Of a stretch of 64,000 nucleotides of DNA, positions 27,213-36,866 are shown in pieces. The notes under the pieces are model-generated. The model worked only from the letters and a program-made list of their open reading frames with translations. It was not told the origin of the DNA and made no database searches. Both the position numbers and the translations under genes were made by a program. Each line of letters begins with the position of its first letter. Position 1 is the stretch's first letter. This stretch comes from an uncultured Lachnospiraceae bacterium (GTDB taxonomy: Bacteria > Bacillota > Clostridia > Lachnospirales > Lachnospiraceae), in the NCBI GenBank assembly GCA_902761665.1, contig CACWLA010000003.1, forward strand, positions 156,503 to 220,502. The letters run 5' to 3'.

Positions 27213-27872
27213 ATGGGACAGAAAGTTAATCCTCACGGCTTAAGAGTCGGCGTGATCAAGGGCTGGGAATCCAACTGGTATGCAGCCGGCAAGGATTTCG
27301 CAGACAATATCGAAGAAGATCACAAGATCCGTAAGTATCTGAAGAAGAGACTGTACGATTCCGGCATCTCCAAGATCGCCATCGAGCGTGCCTCCGACCG
27401 CGTGAAGGTCACCGTGTTCACCGCCAAGCCCGGTATGGTGATCGGCAAGGGCGGCGCTGAGATCGAAGCCCTGAAGGCTGACGTACAGAAGCTCACCGCC
27501 AAGAAACTGCTCATCGACGTCAAGGAGATCAAGCGCCCCGATAAGGAAGCGCAGCTGGTCGCCGAGAACATCGCCAAGCAGCTCGAAGAACGTGTCGGCT
27601 ACCGCCGTGCCGTGAAGTCCAACATGGGCCGTGCGCTGAAGAGCGGCGCCCTGGGCATCAAGTGCTCCGTCGGCGGACGCCTCGGCGGCGCGGACATCGC
27701 CCGCACCGAGTTCTACAGTGAAGGCACCATTCCGCTTCAGACCCTGCGCGCGGACATCGACTACGGTTTTGCCGAAGCCGATACCACCTACGGCAAGGTC
27801 GGCGTGAAGGTCTGGATCTACAAAGGGGAAGTGCTTCCCGCCAAGAAAAATAAGGAAGGGAGCGAGAACTGA
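27213..27872 (+). CDS. rpsC: 30S ribosomal protein S3
   Basis: A 219 aa protein with a KH domain at the mRNA entry site. The ATG at 27213 ([22 protein letters not shown]) follows AGAAGGAGGCC and gives the conserved N-terminus; an in-frame ATG 30 nt earlier lies within rplV. KH motif [19 protein letters not shown] and the C-terminal [28 protein letters not shown] are seen. Confidence 0.98.
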   Translation: MGQKVNPHGLRVGVIKGWESNWYAAGKDFADNIEEDHKIRKYLKKRLYDSGISKIAIERASDRVKVTVFTAKPGMVIGKGGAEIEALKADVQKLTAKKLLIDVKEIKRPDKEAQLVAENIAKQLEERVGYRRAVKSNMGRALKSGALGIKCSVGGRLGGADIARTEFYSEGTIPLQTLRADIDYGFAEADTTYGKVGVKVWIYKGEVLPAKKNKEGSEN

Positions 27873-27874
27873 TC

Positions 27875-28309
27875 ATGTTAATGCCTAAGAGAGTTAAACG
27901 CCGCAAACAGTTCCGCGGCTCGATGGCCGGCAAGCCCACCCGCGGCACCAAGGTGACGTACGGTGATTGGGGCCTCGTGGCAACGGAACCTGCCTGGATC
28001 AAGTCCAATCAGATCGAGGCTGCCCGTGTGGCCATGACCCGTTACATCAAGCGCGGCGGCCAGGTCTGGATCAAGATCTTCCCTGACAAGCCCGTGACGA
28101 CCAAGCCCGCTGAGACCCGTATGGGTTCCGGCAAGGGCACTGTGGAATACTGGGTCGCCGTCGTGAAACCCGGCCGCGTCCTTTTCGAGATCGCCGGTGT
28201 TCCCGAAGAAACAGCCAGAGAAGCTCTTCGTCTGGCCATGCACAAGCTCCCTCTGACCTGCAAGATCGTCAAGAGAGCGGAAGAAGGCGGTGAAGACAGT
28301 GAAAACTAA
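27875..28309 (+). CDS. rplP: 50S ribosomal protein L16
   Basis: A 144 aa protein near the A-site tRNA, start [17 protein letters not shown]. Conserved [33 protein letters not shown] and [19 protein letters not shown] are present. It begins two bases after rpsC and its end overlaps the start of rpmC. Confidence 0.98.
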   Translation: MLMPKRVKRRKQFRGSMAGKPTRGTKVTYGDWGLVATEPAWIKSNQIEAARVAMTRYIKRGGQVWIKIFPDKPVTTKPAETRMGSGKGTVEYWVAVVKPGRVLFEIAGVPEETAREALRLAMHKLPLTCKIVKRAEEGGEDSEN

Positions 28310-28502
28310 CGATTACATGAAGACGCTTAACGCGAAGAGCGCTGCCGAACTGGAAAACGAACTGACGGCAGCCAAGAGGGAACTGTTCAACCTGCGGTTC
28401 CAGAATGCGACCAACCAGCTGAGCAACACCGCTCGCGTGACCGAAGTCAGACGGAACATTGCCCGTATCCAGACCGTGCTTCGTGCCAAGGCTGCTGAGT
28501 AA
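28299..28502 (+). CDS. rpmC: 50S ribosomal protein L29
   Basis: A 67 aa helical protein by the tunnel exit. I place the start at the GTG at 28299 ([22 protein letters not shown]), because related clostridial L29 proteins begin MKTN/MKIN at this point; a GTG at 28290 and an ATG at 28317 are the alternatives. It overlaps the end of rplP by 11 nt, suggesting coupling. [29 protein letters not shown] is the family core. Confidence 0.93.
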   Translation: MKTNDYMKTLNAKSAAELENELTAAKRELFNLRFQNATNQLSNTARVTEVRRNIARIQTVLRAKAAE

Positions 28503-28516
28503 GGAGGAACCGTAAG

Positions 28517-28774
28517 ATGGAAGAAAGAAACCTGAGAAAGACTCGTGTCGGCAAGGTCATCTCCGATAAGATGGACAAGACCATCGTGGTCGCGATCGAA
28601 GACCACGTGCGTCATCCCCTGTACGGCAAGATCGTCAAGAAAACCTATAAACTGAAAGCTCATGATGAAGAGAACACCTGCGGCATCGGCGATACCGTGC
28701 GCGTCATGGAAACCAGGCCGCTCTCCAAGGACAAACGCTGGAGACTGGTGGAGATCATCGAGAGAGCGAAATAA
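28517..28774 (+). CDS. rpsQ: 30S ribosomal protein S17
   Basis: An 85 aa OB-fold protein. Conserved [36 protein letters not shown] and [20 protein letters not shown] are seen. SD AAGGAGGAA precedes the ATG. Confidence 0.98.
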   Translation: MEERNLRKTRVGKVISDKMDKTIVVAIEDHVRHPLYGKIVKKTYKLKAHDEENTCGIGDTVRVMETRPLSKDKRWRLVEIIERAK

Positions 28775-28791
28775 ACCGGGAGGAAGAAGCT

Positions 28792-29160
28792 ATGATTCAA
28801 CAGGAAAGCAGATTGAACGTTGCCGACAATACCGGCGCGAAAGAGCTCCTTTGCATCCGTGTCATGGGTGGTTCCACCCGCCGCTATGCGAATATCGGCG
28901 ACGTGATCGTGGCCACTGTCAAGGATGCTGCCCCCGGTGGTATGGTGAAGAAGGGCGAAGTGGTCAAGGCCGTCGTCGTCCGCACCAAGCACGGCGCCCG
29001 CCGCAAAGACGGCTCCTACATCAAGTTCGATGAGAACGCTGCCGTGATCATCCGCGAAGATAAGACTCCCCGCGGAACCCGTATCTTCGGGCCGGTTGCC
29101 AGAGAACTTCGTGACAGACAGTTCATGAAGATCGTTTCCCTGGCTCCGGAAGTACTGTAA
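28792..29160 (+). CDS. rplN: 50S ribosomal protein L14
   Basis: A 122 aa intersubunit-bridge protein. Conserved [37 protein letters not shown] and [29 protein letters not shown] are present. First gene of the classical spc segment. SD GGGAGGAAG. Confidence 0.98.
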   Translation: MIQQESRLNVADNTGAKELLCIRVMGGSTRRYANIGDVIVATVKDAAPGGMVKKGEVVKAVVVRTKHGARRKDGSYIKFDENAAVIIREDKTPRGTRIFGPVARELRDRQFMKIVSLAPEVL

Positions 29161-29173
29161 GGAGGAAACGAAC

Positions 29174-29491
29174 ATGTCTATGTCTAAGATCAAAGTCGGC
29201 GACACCGTTCGTGTGATCACCGGCAAAGATAAGGGCCGCGAAGGCAAAGTCCTGAGCATCGATCATGCCAAGAACCGCGTGACGGTCGAAGGCGTGAATC
29301 TGATCACCAAGCATGCCAAGCAGAACCAGCAGAACCCGAACGGCGGCATCATCCACAAGGAAGGCACCGTCGATATGTCCAACGTCATGCTCGTGCTGAA
29401 CGGCAAGCCCGTTCGCGTCGGCTTCGAAGTGAAGGACGGCAAGAAGATCCGCGTTGCCAAGACTGCGGACGGCACCGTCGCCATCGACTGA
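29174..29491 (+). CDS. rplX: 50S ribosomal protein L24
   Basis: A 105 aa assembly-initiator protein with an N-terminal KOW motif (KVGDTVRVITGKDKGREGKVLSID). The ATG at 29174 is 8 nt after AAGGAGG; an ATG two codons later is possible. C-terminal GTVDMSNVMLVLNGKPVRVGF is typical. Confidence 0.97.
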   Translation: MSMSKIKVGDTVRVITGKDKGREGKVLSIDHAKNRVTVEGVNLITKHAKQNQQNPNGGIIHKEGTVDMSNVMLVLNGKPVRVGFEVKDGKKIRVAKTADGTVAID

Positions 29492-29502
29492 GGAGGTAAA
29501 GC

Positions 29503-30048
29503 ATGAGCAGCAGATTAAAAGAACAGTATCTTAAAGAGATCGTCCCGGCGATGGAGAAGAAGTTCGGCTACACCAACACCATGCAGGTGCCGAAGCTGAA
29601 CAAGATCGTCGTCAACATGGGCGTCGGCGAAGCCAAGGACAATGCCAAGCTTCTCGAAAGCGCCATGAAGGACATGGAGATCATCACCGGCCAGAAGCCC
29701 GTCATGACCACCGCGAAGAAGTCCATTGCGAACTTCAAGATCCGCGAAGGCATGAAGATCGGCTGCAAGGTCACCCTCCGCGGCGACAGGATGTACGAAT
29801 TCCTGGACCGTCTGGTGAACCTTTCCCTGCCCCGCGTGCGTGACTTCCGCGGCGTGAACCCCAACGCCTTTGACGGCCGCGGCAACTACGCCCTCGGTAT
29901 CCGTGAACAGCTCATCTTCCCGGAAATCGAATACGATAAGATCGACAAGACCCGCGGTATGGACATCATCATCGTCACCACCGCCAAAACGGATGAAGAA
30001 GCCAGAGAACTGCTGACCCTCTTCAACATGCCGTTTGCGAAGAACTAA
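29503..30048 (+). CDS. rplE: 50S ribosomal protein L5
   Basis: A 181 aa 5S-rRNA-binding protein of the central protuberance. Conserved [42 protein letters not shown] and the C-terminal [33 protein letters not shown] are visible. SD TGAGGAGGTA lies before the ATG. Confidence 0.98.
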   Translation: MSSRLKEQYLKEIVPAMEKKFGYTNTMQVPKLNKIVVNMGVGEAKDNAKLLESAMKDMEIITGQKPVMTTAKKSIANFKIREGMKIGCKVTLRGDRMYEFLDRLVNLSLPRVRDFRGVNPNAFDGRGNYALGIREQLIFPEIEYDKIDKTRGMDIIIVTTAKTDEEARELLTLFNMPFAKN

Positions 30049-30060
30049 GGAGGAAACATC

Positions 30061-30246
30061 ATGGCTAAGACATCTATGAAAATGAAACAGCAGCGCACTC
30101 CGAAGTTCTCGACCCGCGCCTACACCCGCTGCCGCCTGTGCGGCCGTCCTCACGCCGTTCTGCGCAAATACGGCATCTGCCGTGTCTGCTTCCGCGAACT
30201 GGCCTACAAGGGCGAGATCCCCGGTGTACGCAAGGCAAGCTGGTAA
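30061..30246 (+). CDS. rpsZ: 30S ribosomal protein S14, zinc type
   Basis: A 61 aa S14 of the short zinc-binding type. Cysteines in CRLCG and CRVC, spaced as two CxxC pairs, would hold zinc. The longer zinc-free S14 paralogue is not in the window. SD AAGGAGGAA is 5-6 nt before the ATG. Confidence 0.98.
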   Translation: MAKTSMKMKQQRTPKFSTRAYTRCRLCGRPHAVLRKYGICRVCFRELAYKGEIPGVRKASW

Positions 30247-30264
30247 AGAAGGAGGATTAGTGAA

Positions 30265-30669
30265 ATGGCAGTTATGAGCGATCCTATTGCGGATATGCTG
30301 ACCCGCATCCGCAACGCCAATACGGCGAAGCATGATACGGTATCCATTCCTGCTTCGAAGATCAAGGCTTCCATCGCCGAGATCCTGCTGAAGGAAGGCT
30401 ATATCAAGGGTTATGAACTCCAGGGCGAAGGCGCCGGGAAAAAGATCCTGGTCACCCTGAAGTACGGCAGCGACAAGAACGAGAAGGTCATCCACGGCCT
30501 GTCCCGCATCTCCAAGCCCGGTCTGCGCGTTTACGCCAGCGCCGAGGAGATGCCGAAGGTCCTCGGCGGCCTGGGCATCGCGATCGTTTCCACCAACGAA
30601 GGCGTGATGACCGACAAGCAGGCCCGCGCGAAGAACGTCGGCGGCGAAGTTCTTGCCTATATCTGGTAA
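30265..30669 (+). CDS. rpsH: 30S ribosomal protein S8
   Basis: A 134 aa primary 16S-binding protein and, in E. coli, translational repressor of the spc operon. Conserved [46 protein letters not shown] and [18 protein letters not shown] are seen. A start at the second Met (MSDPIADM) is possible but the first follows AAGGAGG better. Confidence 0.98.
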   Translation: MAVMSDPIADMLTRIRNANTAKHDTVSIPASKIKASIAEILLKEGYIKGYELQGEGAGKKILVTLKYGSDKNEKVIHGLSRISKPGLRVYASAEEMPKVLGGLGIAIVSTNEGVMTDKQARAKNVGGEVLAYIW

Positions 30670-30701
30670 TTCCAATAATATCTGGAGGTTAATAAGGCGA
30701 A

Positions 30702-31244
30702 ATGTCACGTATCGGAAAAATGCCTATCGTGATCCCCGCGGGCGTGTCCGTGGAGGTCGCAGAAAATAACAAAGTGACGGTTAAGGGTCCCAAGGGCGAA
30801 CTGACCAGGGTCCTTCCTGCCGAGATGAAGATCGAGGTGGAGAACGGCCAGGTCAAGGTCTCCCGTCCCAACGATCTCAAGAGAGAGAAATCCATGCACG
30901 GCCTGACCCGTACCCTGATCAACAACATGGTCGTCGGCGTACACGAAGGCTATACCAAGACGCTCGAGATCAACGGCGTCGGTTACCGTGCCGCCAAGGA
31001 AGGCAACAAGCTGACCCTGTCGCTCGGCTATTCCCACCCGGTGGTCATGATCGATCCCGAAGGCATCGAATCGGTGTGCGAAACCCCGAACAAGATCGTC
31101 ATCAAGGGCATCGACAAAGAAAAGCTCGGCCAGTATGCCGCCGAGATCCGCTCGAAGCGCGGTCCTGAACCGTACAAGGGCAAGGGCATCAAGTATGCGA
31201 CCGAGACCATCCGCCGCAAAGTCGGCAAGGCCGGTAAGAAATAA
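30702..31244 (+). CDS. rplF: 50S ribosomal protein L6
   Basis: A 180 aa protein with two L6 repeats. Conserved [35 protein letters not shown] and the C-terminal [27 protein letters not shown] are present. SD CTGGAGG is 12 nt upstream. Confidence 0.98.
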   Translation: MSRIGKMPIVIPAGVSVEVAENNKVTVKGPKGELTRVLPAEMKIEVENGQVKVSRPNDLKREKSMHGLTRTLINNMVVGVHEGYTKTLEINGVGYRAAKEGNKLTLSLGYSHPVVMIDPEGIESVCETPNKIVIKGIDKEKLGQYAAEIRSKRGPEPYKGKGIKYATETIRRKVGKAGKK

Positions 31245-31255
31245 GGAGGTTCGAT

Positions 31256-31624
31256 ATGGTAAGCAAAGATAATCGCAAAGATAATCGCATCAAAAAGCAC
31301 CAGCGGATCCGCAACCATTTCTCCGGCACGGCCGAAAGGCCCCGTCTGGCGGTGTTCCGCAGCAACAGCCACATGTATGCGCAGATCATCGATGATGATG
31401 CACAGAAGACCCTGGTCTCCGCTTCCACCCTTGAAGCCGCTGCAAAGGCAGAGCTGGAGCAGACTGACAACGTGGAAGCCGCGTCCTACGTCGGCACCCT
31501 GATCGCGAAGCGCGCCCTGGAAGCCGGGATCACCGAAGTGGTCTTCGACCGCGGCGGTTTCCTGTATCACGGCAAGATCCAGGCACTGGCTGAGGCGGCT
31601 CGTGAAGCCGGCCTGAAGTTCTGA
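31256..31624 (+). CDS. rplR: 50S ribosomal protein L18
   Basis: A 122 aa 5S-rRNA protein. Basic N-terminus ([33 protein letters not shown]) and C-terminal [26 protein letters not shown] are diagnostic. SD AAGGAGG precedes the ATG. Confidence 0.98.
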   Translation: MVSKDNRKDNRIKKHQRIRNHFSGTAERPRLAVFRSNSHMYAQIIDDDAQKTLVSASTLEAAAKAELEQTDNVEAASYVGTLIAKRALEAGITEVVFDRGGFLYHGKIQALAEAAREAGLKF

Positions 31625-31638
31625 GGGAGGTAAGGAGA

Positions 31639-32148
31639 ATGAAACGTAATATCATCGATCCGAATACGCTGGAACTGACCGATACTCTCGTAGAACTGAG
31701 ACGTGTTTCCAAGACGGTCAAGGGCGGCCGCAATTCCCGCTTTGCCGCGCTGGTCGTCGTCGGCGACGGCCGCGGCCATGTGGGCGCCGGCACCGGTAAG
31801 GCCAAGGAAGTTCCGGAAGCCATCCGCAAGGCCAAGGAAGCTGCGACCCGTCACATCGTGGAGATCCCCCGCGACGAGAACGACTCCATTCCTCATGACT
31901 TCGTCGGCAAGTTCGGCAGCGCTACCGTGATGCTGAAGCGGGCTCCCGAAGGTACCGGCGTTATCGCCGGCGGCCCTGCCCGTGCGGTCATGGAAAAAGC
32001 CGGTATCCGCAACATCCGTACCAAGTCCCTGGGCTCCAACAACAAACACAACGTCGTGCTTGCCGCCATCGAAGGCCTGACGAGCATGTACACCCCCGAA
32101 GAGATCGCCCGTCTTCGCGGCAAGTCCGTGGAAGAGATCCTCGGTTAA
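31639..32148 (+). CDS. rpsE: 30S ribosomal protein S5
   Basis: A 169 aa decoding-fidelity protein. Conserved [55 protein letters not shown] and [11 protein letters not shown] are visible. SD GGGAGGTAAGGAG region precedes the ATG. Confidence 0.98.
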   Translation: MKRNIIDPNTLELTDTLVELRRVSKTVKGGRNSRFAALVVVGDGRGHVGAGTGKAKEVPEAIRKAKEAATRHIVEIPRDENDSIPHDFVGKFGSATVMLKRAPEGTGVIAGGPARAVMEKAGIRNIRTKSLGSNNKHNVVLAAIEGLTSMYTPEEIARLRGKSVEEILG

Positions 32149-32168
32149 GGAGACAGGAGGAAACAATC

Positions 32169-32357
32169 ATGGCAAAGATGTTAAAAGTCACGCTGGTCAA
32201 ATCCCCTATCGGCGCGGTCCCGAAACAGAGAGCCACTGCTGAAGCCCTTGGTCTGTCCAAGATGCACAAGACCGTGACTCTGCCGGATAACGATGCCGTC
32301 CGCGGCATGATCTGGCATGTGAACCACCTGGTAAAGGTAGAGGAGGTCGAAGAATGA
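32169..32357 (+). CDS. rpmD: 50S ribosomal protein L30
   Basis: A 62 aa protein with the bacterial L30 core (VKSPIGAVPKQRATAEALGLSKMHKTV, MIWHVNHLVKVEEV). Its stop overlaps the rplO start by 4 nt (ATGA), indicating coupling. Confidence 0.98.
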   Translation: MAKMLKVTLVKSPIGAVPKQRATAEALGLSKMHKTVTLPDNDAVRGMIWHVNHLVKVEEVEE

Positions 32358-32803
32358 GCGCACTTAATCTTTCGAACCTGCAGCCCGCTGAAGGCGCTAC
32401 GCACAACGATTTCCGCCGCGGCCGCGGCCATGCCAGCGGCAACGGCAAGACGGCCGGCAAGGGCCACAAGGGCCAGAAGGCCCGCTCCGGCGCGCCCCGT
32501 CCCGGCTTTGAAGGCGGCCAGATGCCTCTGTTCCGCCGCATCCCCAAGCGCGGATTCACCAACATCAATTCCCGCAGGGAAGTGGCAGTCAACCTCGACG
32601 CGCTGCAGTGCCGTTTTGAAGACGGCGCCGTCATCACGGAAGAGGCGATCCTGGAATCCGGCCTGGTCAAGAACCCTCTTGACGGTGTCAAGATCCTGGG
32701 AGGCGGCGAACTTTCCAAGAAGTTCACGGTCCGCGGACTGAACGTCAGCGAAGGTGCAAAGAGTAAGATCGAAGCGGCAGGCGGAACCGTAGAAGCCGAG
32801 TAA
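32354..32803 (+). CDS. rplO: 50S ribosomal protein L15
   Basis: A 149 aa protein with a Gly/Lys/Arg-rich extended N-terminal arm (RRGRGHASGNGKTAGKGHKGQKARSG) and globular C-terminus (GVKILGGGELSKKFTVRGLNVSEGAKSKIEAAGG). Starts inside the rpmD stop. Confidence 0.98.
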   Translation: MSALNLSNLQPAEGATHNDFRRGRGHASGNGKTAGKGHKGQKARSGAPRPGFEGGQMPLFRRIPKRGFTNINSRREVAVNLDALQCRFEDGAVITEEAILESGLVKNPLDGVKILGGGELSKKFTVRGLNVSEGAKSKIEAAGGTVEAE

Positions 32804-32817
32804 ACGGAGGGTGGCCC

Positions 32818-34143
32818 ATGTTAAAGAACATTGCCAACGCTTTCCGGATCCCCGATATCCGCAAGCGCCTTCTGTTCACCGCCCTGATGGTCGTGCTGGT
32901 GCGCTTCGGCTGCCAGATCGCGACACCCGGCGTCAACGTCGAATACATCAAGGCAGTGCTTGACAGTCTGAACGGCACGTCGTTCAACTTCTTCAACGTG
33001 ATCACCGGCAACTCCTTCTCGACGATGTCCGTGTTCGCGCTGAATATCTCCCCGTACATCACGTCCTCCATCGTGGTACAGCTGCTGACCATCGCGATCC
33101 CGCGTCTGGAAGAGCTGTCCAAGGAGGGCCAGGAAGGGAAGAAGACCCTGAACAAGATCACCCGTTACCTGACGGTCGGTCTTGCGCTGATCCAGTCCGT
33201 ATCCATGGGCATCGGTTTCGGCACGGGTTACCTGACCAAGTATACCTGGTACAACGTGGCGCTTGTCGGCATCGTGATGACGGCCGGTTCCGTGGCCCTC
33301 ATGTGGATCGGCGAACGCATCACGGAAAAGGGCATCGGCAACGGTATTTCCATCCTCCTGCTGGTGAACATCCTGTCCGGGCTGCCGAACGACTTCATGG
33401 CCCTGTATCAGAACTTCGTCAGAGGCAAGAGCGTTACCGTCGCCATCCTGAGCACGGTGCTCATCCTCGGCCTGATCTTCGCCCTTGTGGTCTTCACGGT
33501 CTACCTGCAGGACGGCGAACGCCGTGTTGCGGTGCAGTACGCGAAGAAGGTCCAGGGCCGGAAGATGGTGGGCGGACAGTCGTCCAACATTCCGATCAAG
33601 GTCAACACCGCAGGCGTTATCCCGGTCATCTTCGCGAGCTCCCTGCTTTCGCTGCCGGCAATGATCGCCCAGTTCGCGGGCAAGGATATCAGCCAGCCGA
33701 AGACCTTCGGCGGCCACGTCATCAAGACCCTTACCCAGAGCTACTGGTGCAATCCGAAGGAACCGGTATACACGATCGGCCTGCTGATCTATCTCTTCCT
33801 GCTGGTGGTATTCGCCTACTTCTATACGTCCATCACCTTCAACCCCAATGAGGTGGCGAACAACATGAAGAAGAACGGCGGCTTCGTCCCGGGTATCCGT
33901 CCCGGCAAGCCGACCAGCGAATATCTGAATAAGATCCTGAACTACATCGTTTTCATCGGCGTATGCGGCCTGGCCATCATCGCCGTGATCCCCATCGTAC
34001 TGACCGGCCTGTTCGGTGTCGGAAGCTCGCTTTGCTTCTTCGGTACCTCGCTGATCATTATCGTGGGTGTCATTCTGGAGACCCTGAAGCAGATCGAATC
34101 GATGATGACGGTCCGCTCCTACAGGGGATTCCTGAACGATTGA
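32818..34143 (+). CDS. secY: Protein translocase subunit SecY
   Basis: A 441 aa channel subunit with the ten membrane helices expected. Conserved ATPGVNVEYIK in the plug/first loop area, SVFALNISPYITSSIVVQLL (TM2), GNGISILLLVNI, the cytoplasmic loop GERRVAVQYAKKV, and IPIKVNTAGVIPVIFASSLL (TM7) are all seen, ending TVRSYRGFLND. It is cotranscribed with the ribosomal genes, as is usual. Confidence 0.98.
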   Translation: MLKNIANAFRIPDIRKRLLFTALMVVLVRFGCQIATPGVNVEYIKAVLDSLNGTSFNFFNVITGNSFSTMSVFALNISPYITSSIVVQLLTIAIPRLEELSKEGQEGKKTLNKITRYLTVGLALIQSVSMGIGFGTGYLTKYTWYNVALVGIVMTAGSVALMWIGERITEKGIGNGISILLLVNILSGLPNDFMALYQNFVRGKSVTVAILSTVLILGLIFALVVFTVYLQDGERRVAVQYAKKVQGRKMVGGQSSNIPIKVNTAGVIPVIFASSLLSLPAMIAQFAGKDISQPKTFGGHVIKTLTQSYWCNPKEPVYTIGLLIYLFLLVVFAYFYTSITFNPNEVANNMKKNGGFVPGIRPGKPTSEYLNKILNYIVFIGVCGLAIIAVIPIVLTGLFGVGSSLCFFGTSLIIIVGVILETLKQIESMMTVRSYRGFLND

Positions 34144-34153
34144 GGGAACTGAG

Positions 34154-34819
34154 ATGAAAATCGTTCTTTTGGGAGCACCGGGTGCCGGCAAAGGCACTCA
34201 TGCCACCCGTCTGTCGGATGATTACGGCATTCCGCACATCTCCACGGGAGATATTTTCCGCGCCAACCTGAAAAACGGAACGGAGCTGGGTCTGAAGGCC
34301 AAGAGCTACATGGATCAGGGACTCCTGGTACCGGATGAGCTCACGGTCGACCTGGTGCTGGACCGCCTGAAACAGGATGACTGCAGAAACGGCTGGATCC
34401 TGGACGGGTTCCCCCGGAACCTGTTCCAGGCCGAAGCCCTCACGAAGGCCATGGCCGACGAAGGCGGCATCGACTACGCGATCCATCTGACCATCGAAGA
34501 TGAGCAGATCGTGAAGCGCATGGCCGGCCGCCGGGTCTGCTCGGTCTGCGGCGCCAGCTACAACACGAACGGGCTGATGCCCCGGGTGGAAGGCGTCTGC
34601 GACCGCTGCGGCGGTCCTGTGGTGCAGCGGGCGGACGACGCGCCGGAAACGGTGCTGAAGCGCCTTGCGGTATACCACGAACAGACCGAACCGATCGTCG
34701 AGTACTACCGTGAGATCGGTAAGGAAGCCCCCGTTGACGGTTCGCTTCCCATGGACGAGACTTATGCGCTGCTTACGGCGCTGCTGGGTGAAAAAGATGC
34801 CTGTCACGATCAAGACTGA
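34154..34819 (+). CDS. adk: Adenylate kinase
   Basis: A 221 aa enzyme interconverting AMP, ADP and ATP. G-loop GAPGAGKGT at 7-15, AMP-binding STGDIFRANL, ILDGFPRN, and a LID domain with two CxxC pairs (CSVC...CDRC) that would bind zinc, the Gram-positive form. Its last 23 nt overlap the start of map. Confidence 0.98.
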   Translation: MKIVLLGAPGAGKGTHATRLSDDYGIPHISTGDIFRANLKNGTELGLKAKSYMDQGLLVPDELTVDLVLDRLKQDDCRNGWILDGFPRNLFQAEALTKAMADEGGIDYAIHLTIEDEQIVKRMAGRRVCSVCGASYNTNGLMPRVEGVCDRCGGPVVQRADDAPETVLKRLAVYHEQTEPIVEYYREIGKEAPVDGSLPMDETYALLTALLGEKDACHDQD

Positions 34820-35564
34820 GCATGAGATCGAACTCATGAGAGTCGCCGGACGGTATCTGGCGGAGGTCCACGAAGAACTGGCCGCCGCCCTGAAGCCCGG
34901 CATGACCACGAAGGACATCGACCGTCTCGGCGAAAAGCTGATCCGGAAGCGCGGCTGCATCCCCTCCTTCCTCGGCTACAGCGGATACCCGGCATCGATC
35001 TGCGTATCCCTGAACGAGGAAGTGGTGCACGGCATCCCTTCGGACAAACGTTTCATTCAGGAAGGCGACCTGGTCAGCCTGGACGCCGGCCTCATCTACA
35101 AAGGCTTCCAGTCCGACGCAGCCCGCTCCTACGTGATCGGGAACTGCGACGAAGCGAAAATGAAGCTCGTGGAAGCCACGAAGGAAGCGTTTTTCCGCGG
35201 GATCGCCGCAGCGACCGACGGTGCCCACCTGCACGATATCGGCGCAGCGATCTCGGATTACATCGAGCCGCTCGGCTACGGTATCGTGGAAGATCTGGTG
35301 GGACACGGCATCGGCCGCGAAATGCATGAGCCGCCGGAAGTTCCGAATTTCCGCCAGAGATCCCGCGGCATCCGCCTGAGAAAGGGAATGACCATCGCAG
35401 TCGAACCCATGATCAACATGGGGACCTGGCAGGTGGATTTCCTGGACGACGGCTGGACGACGCTGACCGCGGACAGAAAACCGTCCGCACATTACGAGAA
35501 TACGATTCTCATCACCGATGGCGCTCCGGAGATCCTTTCGCTCCCGGGCGGCCGGAGATCATGA
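34797..35564 (+). CDS. map: Methionine aminopeptidase type I
   Basis: A 255 aa enzyme that removes the initiator Met. The ATG at 34797 gives MPVTIKTEHEIELMRVAGR, the normal N-terminus; longer in-frame readings run into adk. Metal ligands are visible in SLDAGLIYKGFQSDAAR (two Asp), GHGIGREMHEPP (His), VEPM (Glu) and the final ENTILIT (Glu). No N-terminal zinc or SH3 extension. Overlaps adk by 23 nt. Confidence 0.97.
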   Translation: MPVTIKTEHEIELMRVAGRYLAEVHEELAAALKPGMTTKDIDRLGEKLIRKRGCIPSFLGYSGYPASICVSLNEEVVHGIPSDKRFIQEGDLVSLDAGLIYKGFQSDAARSYVIGNCDEAKMKLVEATKEAFFRGIAAATDGAHLHDIGAAISDYIEPLGYGIVEDLVGHGIGREMHEPPEVPNFRQRSRGIRLRKGMTIAVEPMINMGTWQVDFLDDGWTTLTADRKPSAHYENTILITDGAPEILSLPGGRRS

Positions 35565-35582
35565 CACAAGGAGACTTACAGC

Positions 35583-35801
35583 ATGTCTAAAACCGATGCG
35601 ATAGCGCTTCAGGGCAAGGTTCTGGAAACACTGCCGAATGCCATGTTCCGCGTGGAACTGGAGAACGGCCATGAGGTCCTCGCCCACATCAGCGGCCGGC
35701 TCCGCATGAACTATATCCGGATCCTGCCCGGTGACAAGGTGACTGTCGAGCTGTCCCCGTATGATCTGACAAAAGGCCGTATCAGCTGGCGCGATAAGTA
35801 A
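35583..35801 (+). CDS. infA: Translation initiation factor IF-1
   Basis: A 72 aa OB-fold factor that blocks the A site during initiation. Conserved [55 protein letters not shown] is the whole core. Follows map by 18 nt; SD AAGGAG. No KOW-domain gene lies between map and infA, unlike in some Clostridia. Confidence 0.98.
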   Translation: MSKTDAIALQGKVLETLPNAMFRVELENGHEVLAHISGRLRMNYIRILPGDKVTVELSPYDLTKGRISWRDK

Positions 35802-35810
35802 AAAAACCGC

Positions 35811-35839
35811 TTGCACAAAATCTAAGGATGTGCTACATT
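35811..35839 (+). promoter_or_regulatory. Internal promoter before rpmJ
   Basis: TTGCAC (35811-35816), 17 nt, TACATT (35834-35839), in the 86 nt gap between infA and rpmJ. Could raise output of the alpha segment (rpmJ to rplQ). Confidence 0.6.
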
Positions 35840-35887
35840 TAACGGTGCGCGTCTCGTGCGCCCCATGCAAAAAGGAGAAACAAAACC

Positions 35888-36001
35888 ATGAAGGTGAGAT
35901 CTTCCGTCAAGCCCATTTGCGAAAAATGCAAGGTCATTAAGCGCAAGGGCAGTATCCGCATCATTTGTGAGAACCCCAAGCACAAACAGCGTCAGGGTTA
36001 A
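35888..36001 (+). CDS. rpmJ: 50S ribosomal protein L36
   Basis: A 37 aa protein read directly from the sequence. It starts [14 protein letters not shown] and ends HKQRQG; Cys11, Cys14, Cys27 and His32 form the zinc site of the C-plus form. SD AAAAGGAG lies 8-9 nt before the ATG. It follows the internal promoter and begins the alpha segment. Confidence 0.97.
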   Translation: MKVRSSVKPICEKCKVIKRKGSIRIICENPKHKQRQG

Positions 36002-36025
36002 TATTTAATTGGAGGAAAAATACAC

Positions 36026-36394
36026 ATGGCTCGTATTTCAGGTGTTGACTTACCGAGAGACAAACGTGTCGAGATCGGCCTGACCTACATCTATGGTATC
36101 GGTACCACCAGTTCCAACCGCATCCTCAAGGAAGCGGATGTTGATCCCAACACCCGGGTCAAGGACCTGACGGACGAAGAAGTCGCCCGCATCAGCAAGG
36201 TCATCGAATCCACCCAGGTCGTGGAAGGCGATCTTCGCCGTGAAGTCGCGTTCAACATCAAGCGCCTGCAGGAAATCGGCTGCTACCGCGGTATCCGCCA
36301 CAGAAAAGGTCTGCCTGTTCGCGGTCAGAATACCAAGAACAATGCACGTACCCGGAAAGGCCCGAAGAAGACTGTTGCGAACAAGAAGAAATAA
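36026..36394 (+). CDS. rpsM: 30S ribosomal protein S13
   Basis: A 122 aa head protein. Conserved [55 protein letters not shown] and the basic tail [17 protein letters not shown] are seen. SD TTGGAGGAA. Confidence 0.98.
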   Translation: MARISGVDLPRDKRVEIGLTYIYGIGTTSSNRILKEADVDPNTRVKDLTDEEVARISKVIESTQVVEGDLRREVAFNIKRLQEIGCYRGIRHRKGLPVRGQNTKNNARTRKGPKKTVANKKK

Positions 36395-36452
36395 TCTTAG
36401 TTTCGCGTATTCATTTTAAGAAAGGAACCCCATAAGGGAAGGTTAGTTTTCA

Positions 36453-36851
36453 ATGGCAAAGCAAGCGTCAGCAAAAAAAGTGACTAAAAAGCGTGTCAAG
36501 AAAAACGTTGAACGTGGCCAGGCCCACATTCAGGCATCTTTCAACAACACGATCGTGACTCTGACCGATACTCAGGGCAACGCGTTATCGTGGGCGAGTG
36601 CCGGCGGCCTTGGATTCAGAGGTTCAAGGAAATCAACTCCTTATGCAGCACAGATGGCAGCCGAGACTGCTACCAAAGCCGCACTGATCCATGGACTGAA
36701 ATCCGTCGACGTTTTTGTAAAAGGACCCGGTTCGGGCCGTGAAGCTGCGGTCCGTGCGCTTCAGGCAGCAGGACTTGAAGTCCTCAGCATTCAGGATGTG
36801 ACACCCGTTCCTCACAACGGATGCCGTCCGCCCAAGCGCAGAAGAGTGTAA
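36453..36851 (+). CDS. rpsK: 30S ribosomal protein S11
   Basis: A 132 aa platform protein. Conserved [49 protein letters not shown] and the C-terminal [18 protein letters not shown] are diagnostic; the latter includes the Asn-Gly that can form isoaspartate. Confidence 0.98.
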   Translation: MAKQASAKKVTKKRVKKNVERGQAHIQASFNNTIVTLTDTQGNALSWASAGGLGFRGSRKSTPYAAQMAAETATKAALIHGLKSVDVFVKGPGSGREAAVRALQAAGLEVLSIQDVTPVPHNGCRPPKRRRV

Positions 36852-36866
36852 TGGAGGTAGAGTAAA

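Noticed and set aside
32821-34197. A 458-codon minus-strand frame
   Set aside because: Antisense shadow of secY; the product is a Gln/Asp/His-rich mirror of membrane codons.
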